A stretch of DNA of 64,000 bases from Pseudomonas sp. CC6-YY-74 (GTDB lineage: Bacteria; Pseudomonadota; Gammaproteobacteria; Pseudomonadales; Pseudomonadaceae), in assembly GCF_002025205.1 (NCBI RefSeq), contig NZ_CP019947.1, positions 4,316,001 to 4,380,000 of the forward strand, in the 5' to 3' direction. This document shows positions 19,649-27,741 of this stretch, in pieces. The position numbers and the translations under genes were made by a program. Position 1 is the first letter of the stretch. Each line of letters begins with the position of its first letter. Below the pieces are notes generated by a model. The model ran no database searches. It was not told the DNA's origin and was given only the letters and a program-made list of their open reading frames with translations.

Positions 19649-19803
19649 AGAATGTCGCTCGCAAAGGAGTAGTCGGTCCAAGACGCAATCCATCGCGAGC
19701 GTTTTGCCCTAAGGGGAGAAAACACTAAATGTAGGCTGACGTGCCGCTATCAGAGACGGTCCTTGTCGCTGCAGGCGCCAATCACTGACAACACAACCAC
19801 GGG

Positions 19804-20214
19804 TTAGTGCAGGTCTACGGGCTGGGTTTTCACCTGGGTGACGGGCGGAATGTTGCGCAGCGTCACGGTCGCTTGTCGCTCGACCTCGCTCAACGCATTG
19901 CGCAGCACTGATCGCACGGTCGTCGTTCGGGCATTAGCCTCGATAACGTCTGCTTCGATCCAGCGCTGCAAGGTTCTGCGCGACAGACCGACCTCCTGAT
20001 AAACCCTGACTTTTCTGGTTCCTGCTGCAATGGCTTCGGCCAACCACGCCACGAGTAACTGCCGTTCCAGCAAAGACGGCAGTTGTCCTCGTTGTCGGTT
20101 CCTAGTAGTTGTTGAGCTAGTTTCGCAGCGCCAGCAACGCGGCCTTTTCGGCCAGCGCCTTGTCTTTGTGGCGTAATTCACGCTCAAGGTCCTGGACGCT
20201 ACCTTCGGCAGCAA
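19804..20214 (-). pseudogene. IS3-family transposase relic (orfA end and orfB start)
   Basis: The first residues, in broken frame, contain VQDLERELRHKDKALAEKAA, the C-terminal coiled coil of an IS3 orfA. Then LVAWLAEAIAAGTRKV, VYQEVGLSRRTLQRWIE and NALSEVERQATVTL resemble the start of orfB. The DDE catalytic domain is absent. It is an inactive fragment marking the right side of the accessory block. Confidence 0.7.
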
Positions 20215-20220
20215 AAAAAA

Positions 20221-20546
20221 GGGGCGAGTTTTTGACCAGCTAGTTGCAGGGGAAAAGGATTTTCGTTCTCTGGGCGCCGGACATTTTCCATTCAGCTTTA
20301 GCTCTCAAGCTGTCGAGCTTTGGTGGCGCTCTGTCTCGGCGGCAGATTCGTTTTGCCTCCAGCGTCACGACCAGCTAACAGCGGGCGTGAGTGGGATGCT
20401 GGCGCCAATGACGACACAAGCTGAACGAGTATGACCAGTGATGGAGGTTTCCTTCCTTATATGAAGGGTAGTGGTCATTTTTCGGCGAGGGGTTTGGGAA
20501 GTGCTTCGGGTTAAGGCACGGTTTAGGCACAGAATTGGCACAGCCC
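20221..20546. other. no recognisable gene between the IS3 relic and the tRNA terminator
   Basis: About 325 bases without a convincing gene. Short open frames have no coding pattern or ribosome-binding site. AT content is higher than in the neighbours. It may be decayed island DNA. Confidence 0.5.
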
Positions 20547-20586
20547 AAAACAAAAGGCCCTAGGTTTTCACCTAAGGCCTTGTTTT
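20547..20586 (-). terminator. rho-independent terminator of tRNA-Arg
   Basis: On the minus strand AAAACAAGGCCTTAGG pairs with CCTAGGGCCTTTTGTTTT around a TGAAAA loop, ending in T-rich sequence, just after the tRNA 3' end. The homologous hairpin on the left of the block has been split by the IS1182 element. Confidence 0.85.
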
Positions 20587-20638
20587 ATATGGTGCACCAG
20601 GCGGGATTCGAACCCACGACCACTGCCTTCGGAGGGCA
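20584..20638. repeat. right copy of the tRNA-Arg attachment-site repeat
   Basis: Matches 8665-8718 with one base difference and covers the 3' 49 bases of the intact tRNA plus a few bases beyond. Inferred to be the att site regenerated inside the tRNA gene after integration. Confidence 0.75.
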
Positions 20639-20666
20639 GTACTCTATCCAGCTGAGCTACTGGTGC
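20590..20666 (-). tRNA. tRNA-Arg (anticodon CCG)
   Basis: A full cloverleaf can be drawn. The acceptor is GCACCAG/CTGGTGC, the D arm lies around AGCTGGATA, the anticodon stem is CTGCC/GGCAG with loop CTCCGAA (anticodon CCG, reading CGG), and the T arm is GTGGG-TTCGAAT-CCCGC. The discriminator is A and CCA is encoded. Its 3' half is duplicated at 8671-8718. It is the bounding tRNA of the accessory block. Confidence 0.96.
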
Positions 20667-20677
20667 AGCGCGGCGCA

Positions 20678-20706
20678 ATCATACGCATCTCGCGCGCGGG
20701 CGTCCA
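20678..20706 (-). promoter_or_regulatory. sigma-70 promoter of tRNA-Arg
   Basis: On the minus strand a -35-like TGGACG (20706-20701) and a -10 TATGAT (20683-20678) are separated by exactly 17 bases. The -10 ends 11 bases before the first tRNA base. Confidence 0.6.
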
Positions 20707-21038
20707 TGCTGGTGGCATTGTGTGTGATTGCGCACAACCGCAGCGGGTTAGTCGTGAGTGATCGCCAGAACAGCCCTTGATCGGATGGGTCGTTAATTTT
20801 TTCGAACAGACTATTGCCCTTTACCCCTCATGACCCTAGGATTCGTTTGAGATTTCAAACGATCTTGCTGAAACCGTTCGGAACTCTGTGCAGTCCGGAT
20901 CAATCTTAGGCAGACCGATTGGCGAAAATTGATAGAGCACAGCATCGTGCCCGTCCAAACATCTTTATATGGCCGCCTGCCCGTCGTGCCAACAACAACC
21001 GTCCGACGCCTGGGTGTCGCGATGAGAAGGAGAAGGTC

Positions 21039-22487
21039 ATGCAATTGAAAGACACCCAGCTGTTCCGCCAACAGGCGTATATCGACGGCACCTGGCTGGA
21101 CGCCGACAGCGGCCAGACCATCAAGGTCACCAACCCGGCCACCAACGAAGTCATCGGTAGCGTGCCGAAGATGGGCGCCGCGGAAACCCGCCGTGCCATC
21201 GAAGCCGCCAACCGTGCCTTGCCGGCCTGGAGCGCACTGACCGCCAAGGAGCGTTCGAACAAGCTGCGCCGCTGGTTCGAACTGCTGATCGAGAACCAGG
21301 ACGACCTCGGCCGCCTGATGACCCTGGAACAGGGCAAGCCGCTGGCCGAAGCCAAGGGCGAAATCGTCTACGCCGCATCTTTTATCGAGTGGTTCGCCGA
21401 AGAAGCCAAGCGCATCTATGGCGACGTGATTCCGGGCCATCAGCCGGACAAGCGCCTGATCGTGCTCAAGCAGCCGATCGGCGTGACCGCGGCCATCACC
21501 CCATGGAACTTCCCTGCGGCGATGATCACCCGTAAAGCTGGCCCGGCCCTGGCCGCCGGTTGCACCATGGTGATCAAGCCGGCTTCGCAGACGCCGTTCT
21601 CCGCCTTGGCCCTGGTGGTCCTGGCCGAGCGCGCCGGTATTCCGAAAGGCGTCTTGAGTGTGGTCACCGGCAGCGCCGGCGACATCGGTGGCGAGCTGAC
21701 CAGCAACCCGATCGTGCGCAAGCTGAGCTTCACCGGCTCGACCGAGATCGGTCGCCAGCTGATGGCTGAATGCGCCAAGGACATCAAGAAGGTGTCCCTG
21801 GAGCTGGGCGGTAACGCACCCTTTATCGTCTTCGACGATGCCGACCTGGATAAGGCGGTCGAAGGCGCGCTGATCTCCAAATACCGCAACAACGGCCAGA
21901 CCTGCGTCTGTGCCAACCGCCTGTATATCCAGGACGGCGTATATGACGCCTTCGCCGAGAAGCTGAAAGTCGCGGTGGCCAAGTTGCAGATCGGTAACGG
22001 TCTGGACGAAGGCACCACCACCGGCCCGCTGATTGACGACAAGGCCGTAGCCAAGGTCCAGGAACACATCGCCGACGCCATCAGCAAGGGGGCCAAGCTG
22101 CTCACCGGTGGCAAGCCGCACGCCCTGGGTGGCAGCTTCTTCGAACCGACCATCCTCACCGACGTGCCGAGCAACGCCGCAGTGGCCAGGGAAGAGACCT
22201 TCGGCCCACTGGCGCCGCTGTTCCGCTTCAAGGACGAGGCCGAGGTGATCGCCATGGCCAACGACACCGAATTCGGTCTGGCCTCCTACTTCTATGCCCG
22301 CGACATGAGTCGCGTGTTCCGCGTGGCCGAAGCCCTGGAATACGGCATGGTCGGCGTCAATACCGGGTTGATCTCCAATGAAGTGGCACCGTTCGGTGGC
22401 ATCAAGGCGTCTGGCCTCGGCCGCGAAGGCTCGAAGTACGGCATTGAGGACTATCTGGAAATCAAATACCTCTGCCTGGGCATCTAG
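21039..22487 (+). CDS. gabD: succinate-semialdehyde dehydrogenase (NADP-type)
   Basis: Oxidises succinate semialdehyde to succinate, the last step of GABA catabolism, in the cytoplasm. The 482-aa protein has the aldehyde dehydrogenase layout: AITPWNFPAAMITRK for cofactor binding, the general base in LELGGNAPFIVFDDADLD, and the catalytic Cys at residue 289 in NGQTCVCANR. The C-terminal PFGGIKASGLGREGSKYG matches GabD. The start MQLKDTQLFRQQAY is preceded by a strong AAGGAG site; the open frame extends upstream but lacks support. It precedes gabT in the same direction. Confidence 0.96.
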   Translation: MQLKDTQLFRQQAYIDGTWLDADSGQTIKVTNPATNEVIGSVPKMGAAETRRAIEAANRALPAWSALTAKERSNKLRRWFELLIENQDDLGRLMTLEQGKPLAEAKGEIVYAASFIEWFAEEAKRIYGDVIPGHQPDKRLIVLKQPIGVTAAITPWNFPAAMITRKAGPALAAGCTMVIKPASQTPFSALALVVLAERAGIPKGVLSVVTGSAGDIGGELTSNPIVRKLSFTGSTEIGRQLMAECAKDIKKVSLELGGNAPFIVFDDADLDKAVEGALISKYRNNGQTCVCANRLYIQDGVYDAFAEKLKVAVAKLQIGNGLDEGTTTGPLIDDKAVAKVQEHIADAISKGAKLLTGGKPHALGGSFFEPTILTDVPSNAAVAREETFGPLAPLFRFKDEAEVIAMANDTEFGLASYFYARDMSRVFRVAEALEYGMVGVNTGLISNEVAPFGGIKASGLGREGSKYGIEDYLEIKYLCLGI

Positions 22488-22525
22488 TCGGTCGCTACTG
22501 CGCTTCGCTGATGCTGCGTTGGCCA

Positions 22526-22575
22526 GGCCGGGAAAAATGCTCATTGGCAAAAGCCAACTGTGCTTTTTCCCGGCC
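22526..22575. repeat. gabD-gabT intergenic hairpin
   Basis: GGCCGGGAAAAATGC pairs with GCTTTTTCCCGGCC over 12 or more base pairs, with a nested GGC/GCC stem inside. It could end or weaken transcription between gabD and gabT, or protect the upstream mRNA end. The 262-base gap is unusually long for this gene pair. Confidence 0.6.
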
Positions 22576-22749
22576 CCGCCTGACCTTCGCTCGCTACGCT
22601 CCGTGAGAGTGGTGTATCGGTCAGGCAAACGAATTATTCCCCCGTGGCCGGGAGGGCTGTAGCAGTCGATCATCGTATGCTGCTGCCGCGCTTACCCGGT
22701 CATTTCATCCTTGAACCACGCCGACCGATGAGCGGCGAATGAGGACATT

Positions 22750-24030
22750 ATGAGCAAGACCAACGAATCCCTGATGCAACGCCGCACCGCCGCCGTCCCC
22801 CGTGGCGTGGGCCAGATCCACCCGATCTTCGCCGACCGCGCAGAAAACGCCACGGTCATCGACGTCGAGGGCCGCGAGTTCATCGACTTCGCCGGCGGCA
22901 TCGCGGTGCTCAACACCGGCCACCTGCACCCGAAAGTCATCGCCGCGGTGCAGCAGCAGCTGACCAAGCTGACCCACACTTGCTTCCAGGTGCTGGCCTA
23001 CGAGCCCTACGTCGAGCTGTGCGAGAAGATCAACGCCAAGGTGCCGGGCGACTTCGCCAAGAAGACCCTGCTGGTCACCACCGGCTCCGAAGCGGTGGAG
23101 AACGCGGTGAAGATCGCCCGCGCCGCCACCGGCCGTGCCGGGGTGATCGCCTTCACCGGCGCTTACCACGGTCGCACCATGATGACCCTCTCGCTGACCG
23201 GCAAGGTTGCGCCTTACTCGGCCGGCATGGGCCTGATGCCCGGCGGTGTGTTCCGCGCCCAGTACCCCTGCGAGCTGCACGGGGTCAGCGTCGACGACGC
23301 CATCGCCAGCATCGAGCGGGTGTTCAAGAACGACGCCGAGCCGCGCGATATCGCCGCGATCATCATCGAGCCGGTGCAGGGTGAGGGCGGTTTCTATATT
23401 GCGCCAAAAGCCTTCATGCAGCGTTTGCGCGGCCTCTGCGATCAGCACGGCATCCTGCTGATCGCCGACGAAGTGCAGACCGGCGCCGGGCGTACTGGCA
23501 CCTTCTTCGCCATGGAACAGATGGGCGTGGCCGCCGACCTGACCACCTTCGCCAAATCCATCGCCGGTGGCTTCCCGGTGGCGGGCGTGTGCGGCAAGGC
23601 CGAGTACATGGATGCCATCGCTCCGGGTGGCCTGGGCGGCACCTACGCCGGTAGCCCGATTGCCTGCGCCGCGGCGCTGGCGGTGATGCAGGTGTTCGAG
23701 GAAGAGCAGCTGCTGGAGCGCTGCCAGGCAGTCGGCGAGCGCCTGGTCAGCGGTCTTGAAGCCATCGCCGCCAAGCACAAGAGCATTGGCGAGGTGCGCG
23801 CTCTGGGCGCGATGATCGCCATGGAGCTGTGCGAGGACGGCGATCTGCATAAACCGAATGCCACGCTGACCGGTCAGATTGTCGCCAAGGCGCGCGACAA
23901 GGGCTTGATCCTGCTGTCCTGCGGCACCTACGGCAACGTGCTGCGGGTGCTGGTGCCGCTGACCGCCGAAGACGCCCTACTGGACAAGGGCCTGGCGATC
24001 ATCGAAGAGTGCTTCGACGAACTGGCGTAA
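22750..24030 (+). CDS. gabT: 4-aminobutyrate aminotransferase
   Basis: Transfers the amino group of GABA to 2-oxoglutarate, giving succinate semialdehyde and glutamate; PLP-dependent, cytoplasmic. The 426-aa length is standard. Class-III aminotransferase features are all present: TTGSEAVENAVKIARAATGR for phosphate binding, AYHGRTMMTLSLTG, the LLIADEVQTGAGRTG Asp segment, and the PLP lysine Lys269 in FAKSIAGGFP. With gabD it completes the GABA shunt that the polyamine modules further right would feed. Confidence 0.96.
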   Translation: MSKTNESLMQRRTAAVPRGVGQIHPIFADRAENATVIDVEGREFIDFAGGIAVLNTGHLHPKVIAAVQQQLTKLTHTCFQVLAYEPYVELCEKINAKVPGDFAKKTLLVTTGSEAVENAVKIARAATGRAGVIAFTGAYHGRTMMTLSLTGKVAPYSAGMGLMPGGVFRAQYPCELHGVSVDDAIASIERVFKNDAEPRDIAAIIIEPVQGEGGFYIAPKAFMQRLRGLCDQHGILLIADEVQTGAGRTGTFFAMEQMGVAADLTTFAKSIAGGFPVAGVCGKAEYMDAIAPGGLGGTYAGSPIACAAALAVMQVFEEEQLLERCQAVGERLVSGLEAIAAKHKSIGEVRALGAMIAMELCEDGDLHKPNATLTGQIVAKARDKGLILLSCGTYGNVLRVLVPLTAEDALLDKGLAIIEECFDELA

Positions 24031-24040
24031 ACGACGCTGG

Positions 24041-24071
24041 AAAAAAGACTCGCTTTGGCGGGTCTTTTTTT
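24041..24071 (+). terminator. terminator after gabT
   Basis: AAAAAAGACTCGC and GCGGGTCTTTTTTT form a stem around TTTG, beginning 11 bases after the gabT stop. The A and T tracts make it usable in both directions. Confidence 0.85.
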
Positions 24072-24085
24072 GGGATTTTTTCGTC

Positions 24086-24125
24086 GGGCTAACGGGCTAA
24101 CGGGCTAACGGGCTAGCGGGCTGGT
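24086..24125. repeat. tandem 8-bp repeat (GGGCTAAC)
   Basis: Three exact copies of GGGCTAAC followed by two diverged ones (GGGCTAGC, GGGCTGGT). It is a small non-coding repeat between convergent genes and may vary in copy number between strains. Confidence 0.85.
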
Positions 24126-24163
24126 GTGATTGTGCGCCTGCCCGCGGAGGCGGTGCCGCGCCG

Positions 24164-24580
24164 TTAACGGCCCTGGAAGGTGCGGATGAAGATCAGGGTG
24201 CCGACCCCCCAGGCGCCATTGAGCAGGAAACCGATCAGAAAGCGCCCCGGCAATTGCGCCGGATCAAAGCCCATCCCCTTGAGCGGGAACACCACCAGCA
24301 GCGCCACCGTGGTCAGGGCGATGCCGCCGAACAACAGGCCCTTGAGCCAGGGCACCGGCTTACCCTCCTGCCAGCGCAATGCGGCGACCATCAGTACTCC
24401 CCAGAGACCACCCCAGAAGCACGCCGACAGCCAGGCGGGCACCTGCAGCGGCGCGGTGGCCGCAATGGAGAAGGGCGCGAAGGGCACCACGCCGTAGGCG
24501 TGCAGCAGGCCGAGCAGCGGTTGATGAAAACAGATCACCGCGAGAAAACCGGCGATAAAGGCGAATACCCAGCGTTGCAT
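24164..24580 (-). CDS. small inner-membrane protein of unknown function
   Basis: Encodes 138 aa with about four hydrophobic membrane segments: WVFAFIAGFLAVICF, VPAWLSACFWGGLWGVLMVA, LLFGGIALTTVALLVVFPL and FLIGFLLNGAWGVGTLIFI. No catalytic motif is visible. ATG 24580 has AGGAGA upstream at good spacing. It converges on gabT and diverges from the ArsS operon. I do not recognise a function. Confidence 0.75.
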   Translation of the reverse strand: MQRWVFAFIAGFLAVICFHQPLLGLLHAYGVVPFAPFSIAATAPLQVPAWLSACFWGGLWGVLMVAALRWQEGKPVPWLKGLLFGGIALTTVALLVVFPLKGMGFDPAQLPGRFLIGFLLNGAWGVGTLIFIRTFQGR

Positions 24581-24802
24581 GGACGTCTTCTCCTGTGAGT
24601 AGTGGAACGCGACTATAGGTGTCACGCTGCCGCAGTGGCCAGTCTCGGCAGCCTAGCAAATGTCCGTGCATAAGCACGGCTGGCAGGGGGCGCGCCGGTT
24701 ACTATAGTGGGCCATCCGGCGCGGCGCCTTGTAACGCCGGCTTCGCTCTGCACTCTAATCAAGCAGAACCACGCCACCGGCATTCACCCAAGGAGACTCG
24801 CT

Positions 24803-25789
24803 GTGCACGCCATGCTGCCTCTGCTCGACCAACTGGCTTTTCCGGCGCTGCGCCGCGGCCACTTGGAAGCCTTGCAGATCAACCTGACTTATCGCTGCAA
24901 CCAGCGTTGCCTGCATTGCCACGTCAACGCCGGGCCGACCCGCAGCGAGGCGATGACCGACGACAGCCTGGCGCTGCTGCATCAGGTGATCGATGCCCAT
25001 CCGGTGCACACCCTGGATCTGACCGGCGGCGCGCCGGAGATGCATCCGCGCTTCCGCGAGATTGTCCAGCATGCGCGACGCGAGGGGCTGCGGGTGATCG
25101 ACCGCTGCAACCTGACCATTCTCAGCGAGCCGGGCTATGAAGACCTGGCCGTCTTTCTCGCCGAACAGGGCGTTGAGGTTAGCGCCTCCTTGCCCTGCTA
25201 CTCGCGCGATAACGTCGACAAGCAGCGCGGCGATGGCGTGTTCGATGCCAGCATCAAGGGCCTGCAACAGCTTAATGCCCTGGGCTATGGCCAGCCCGGC
25301 AGCGGCTTGCTGCTCAATCTGGTGTACAACCCGCAAGGTGCGAGCCTGCCGCCGCCGCAAGCCGCGCTGGAGGCCGATTACAAACTTCACCTGGCCGAAG
25401 ACTTCGGCATTCAGTTCAACCACTTGCTGTGCATCACCAACCAGCCGATCGCACGTTTCGGCAGCACCCTGGTCAGCAAGGGCCAGTTCAATACTTACAT
25501 GCAGTTACTGCGCGACAGCTACCGCCCGGAAAATATCGAAGCGCTGATGTGCCGCAGCCTGGTCAGCGTCGACTGGCAGGGTTACCTGTACGACTGCGAC
25601 TTCAACCAGATGCTCGATTTGCCACTTGAGCTGCAGGGCCGCTTGATCGGCCGTCAACGTCCGCACCTGCGCGACCTGCTTGGCGCCAACCTGGATGGCA
25701 ACCCCATCGTCACCCGCGATCACTGTTTTGCCTGCACCGCCGGGCAGGGCTCCAGTTGCAGCGGTGCCCTGGATTCCCAGGACGTCTGA
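24803..25789 (+). CDS. ArsS-like radical SAM protein
   Basis: A radical S-adenosylmethionine enzyme (328 aa) resembling the arsenosugar-biosynthesis protein ArsS. The iron-sulfur cluster motif CNQRCLHC is at residues 32-39, followed by the SAM-binding LDLTGGAPEMHP. The C-terminal part has the family's conserved cysteines in LYDCDFNQML and DHCFACTAGQGSSCSG. GTG 24803 was chosen because AAGGAG lies 7 bases before it; an ATG at 24812 is less well placed. It opens a six-gene operon with transporter and redox genes. No arsenic methyltransferase gene (arsM) lies in the window, so the real substrate is open. Arsenosugar work is an inference from the family name only. Confidence 0.85.
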   Translation: MHAMLPLLDQLAFPALRRGHLEALQINLTYRCNQRCLHCHVNAGPTRSEAMTDDSLALLHQVIDAHPVHTLDLTGGAPEMHPRFREIVQHARREGLRVIDRCNLTILSEPGYEDLAVFLAEQGVEVSASLPCYSRDNVDKQRGDGVFDASIKGLQQLNALGYGQPGSGLLLNLVYNPQGASLPPPQAALEADYKLHLAEDFGIQFNHLLCITNQPIARFGSTLVSKGQFNTYMQLLRDSYRPENIEALMCRSLVSVDWQGYLYDCDFNQMLDLPLELQGRLIGRQRPHLRDLLGANLDGNPIVTRDHCFACTAGQGSSCSGALDSQDV

Positions 25790-25825
25790 CACCCCGGCAG
25801 TGTTCTGCTCAATAAGGATTGATCT

Positions 25826-27211
25826 ATGCAACCCACCAGTATCACCGGGCTGTTTTTCTGGGGTTTTCTGCTGGCCTACGGCGTATTGATGCTGGCGCTG
25901 GCGCCCCGCGCCGTGACCCTCGGCGGCTTCTTCAATGGCGAGGATAGCCAGGGCCGTAGTGCCGCGCCCTGGTTGCTGACTTCGAGCATCTTCATCAGCT
26001 GGATCTTCGCCAAGTCGGTGACCAACGCCGCCAACCTGGGCGCCAGTTACGGCCTGGTCGGCGGCCTGGCTTACGCCATGTACTGGCTGTCGATCCCGCT
26101 TACCGGCTTCGTCATCTACCGCCTGCGCCGCCGCTTCGCCGCCACCGGGCTGGTGAGTTTTCTCAGCAGCCACTACGGCCGTGGCGCTGCCCTGGCGTTT
26201 TCCGCGGCCATCCTGATCCGCCTGTTCAACGAGGTGTGGAGCAACACCGCGGTGGTCGGTGGTTATTACGGTGACTCCGGCAGCCTTGAATTCATCGGCG
26301 CCGCGCTGCTGTTTACCGCCGTGACCCTGGCCTATAGCCTGCGCGGCGGGCTGCGCAGTTCGATCCTTACCGACGCGGCGCAGGCGGCGATCTTTATCGT
26401 CGCGCTGATCTGGGTGCTCGGCCTGGTGCTGCCGCAACATTCGCCTGCCGAGCTGGTCAGCACCAGTCACTGGGGGCTGAATGCCGGTGTCGATCTGCTC
26501 CTGGTCGCCGGCCTGCAAGCCTTCAGCTACGGTTTTCACGACCCGGTGCTGACCGACCGCGGCTTTATCAGTGAAGAGAAAACCATGCGCCGCTCCTTTG
26601 TGATCGCCGGGGTGCTGGGTTTTTTCGCCATTCTGGCCTTCAGCCTGATCGGCGTGCACGCCCAACTGACTGGCCTGGCCGCTTCGGACAACGTGCCGGC
26701 GGCCCTGGCCAAGACCCTGGGTATCGGCGCGCTGATGGTGATGACGGTGGTGATGGTCTCGGCCGCCGGTTCGACCCTGGACTCGACCTTCTCCAGCCTG
26801 GCCAAACTGGCCGGCCGCGAATTGCCGAAGCTGGCCGGCCGTGACCTGGGGCAGAAGGCCATAGGCGTGGGCATGGCGGTGATGGTGCTGTTTGCCTTGT
26901 TCGGCAACCTGCCGATGATTGCCGGCACCGACATCCTCAAGGCCACTACCATCAGCGGCACCATGGTCATCGGCCTGGCGCCGGTGTTCATCCTGCATGG
27001 CCTGGTGCGGCCGACCCGGCTGGGCTTTCACCTGAGCTTCTGGTGCGGCCTGCTATTGGGCGTGGCGCTGGCCGTCGGCTGGATACCGTCCAGCTGGGCA
27101 ATCGGTGATGGCAAGTACGCCCTGCTTTTGGGGACTAACCTATATGGTCTGCTGTTGTGCATCCTCGGCTACCTGCTGCCGGGGCTTACCCCTTCACCTG
27201 CAACCCGCTAG
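25826..27211 (+). CDS. sodium:solute symporter family transporter
   Basis: A 461-aa polytopic membrane protein with about 12-13 hydrophobic segments of the SSS family. Visible family regions include WLLTSSIFISWIFAKSVTN near the N-terminus, the YSLRGGLRSSILTDAAQA loop and MTVVMVSAAGSTLDSTFSSL. It would use the sodium gradient to import an organic solute; the substrate is unknown. AAGGA at 25814-25818 supports ATG 25826. It sits 36 bases after the radical SAM gene and 9 bases before the next gene, so it probably imports or exports something handled by this operon. Confidence 0.87.
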   Translation: MQPTSITGLFFWGFLLAYGVLMLALAPRAVTLGGFFNGEDSQGRSAAPWLLTSSIFISWIFAKSVTNAANLGASYGLVGGLAYAMYWLSIPLTGFVIYRLRRRFAATGLVSFLSSHYGRGAALAFSAAILIRLFNEVWSNTAVVGGYYGDSGSLEFIGAALLFTAVTLAYSLRGGLRSSILTDAAQAAIFIVALIWVLGLVLPQHSPAELVSTSHWGLNAGVDLLLVAGLQAFSYGFHDPVLTDRGFISEEKTMRRSFVIAGVLGFFAILAFSLIGVHAQLTGLAASDNVPAALAKTLGIGALMVMTVVMVSAAGSTLDSTFSSLAKLAGRELPKLAGRDLGQKAIGVGMAVMVLFALFGNLPMIAGTDILKATTISGTMVIGLAPVFILHGLVRPTRLGFHLSFWCGLLLGVALAVGWIPSSWAIGDGKYALLLGTNLYGLLLCILGYLLPGLTPSPATR

Positions 27212-27220
27212 GAGATTGTC

Positions 27221-27739
27221 ATGACTCATCTGCTTCCTCGCCACGTTGTTCCGGCCCTGAGCGCTGCGCTGATGCCCGAAGGGCAGTGGACACTGAATCA
27301 AGATAAACCGAAGAACTTCACCTTGCTGGTGTTCTATCGCGGCCTGCATTGTCCGATCTGCCGCAAATCCTTGCAGGAACTCAATGGCCAGGTCGAGCGC
27401 TTCGCCGACCAGGGCGTCGAGGTGATTGCCCTGTCCTGCGACAGCCTTGAGCGCGCACAGAAGACCCAGGCCAACTGGGCGATCGACAAGGTCCGCCTCG
27501 GCTATGGCCTGAGTCTCGATGAAGCGCGGCGCTGGGGCTTGTTCGTCTCGGCGGCCAAGCCCGGCTCCGAAGAGCCGGAGCACTTCTCCGAGCCGGGCGT
27601 GTTCCTGGTGCGCCCGGATGGCACGTTGTACATGTCGTCGATCAACAGCATGCCGTTCGCCCGTCCGCATTTCGACGAGATCCTCGGCGCGGTGGACTAC
27701 ATCATCGCGAACGGTTACCCGGCGCGCGGAGAGGCCTGA
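27221..27739 (+). CDS. peroxiredoxin-like (AhpC/TSA) protein
   Basis: A 172-aa thioredoxin-fold protein with the motif YRGLHCPICRK (Cys44, Cys47), an LSCDS strand and a late proline region FLVRPDGTLYMSSINSMP, matching AhpC/TSA-type peroxiredoxins. The CPIC pair differs from the classical single peroxidatic Cys and could act as a dithiol. GGAG precedes the ATG. It lies between the symporter and the phosphoesterase-like gene with almost no gaps, so a redox role in the same pathway is inferred. Confidence 0.85.
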   Translation: MTHLLPRHVVPALSAALMPEGQWTLNQDKPKNFTLLVFYRGLHCPICRKSLQELNGQVERFADQGVEVIALSCDSLERAQKTQANWAIDKVRLGYGLSLDEARRWGLFVSAAKPGSEEPEHFSEPGVFLVRPDGTLYMSSINSMPFARPHFDEILGAVDYIIANGYPARGEA

Positions 27740-27741
27740 GA

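Noticed and set aside
20365..20553. Possible small gene between the IS3 relic and tRNA-Arg
   Set aside because: No ribosome-binding site, no recognisable motif, and the frame runs into the tRNA terminator.
24086..24125. Tandem GGGCTAAC repeat as a CRISPR or origin element
   Set aside because: Units are 8 bp without spacers and only three are exact; it is a simple short tandem repeat.
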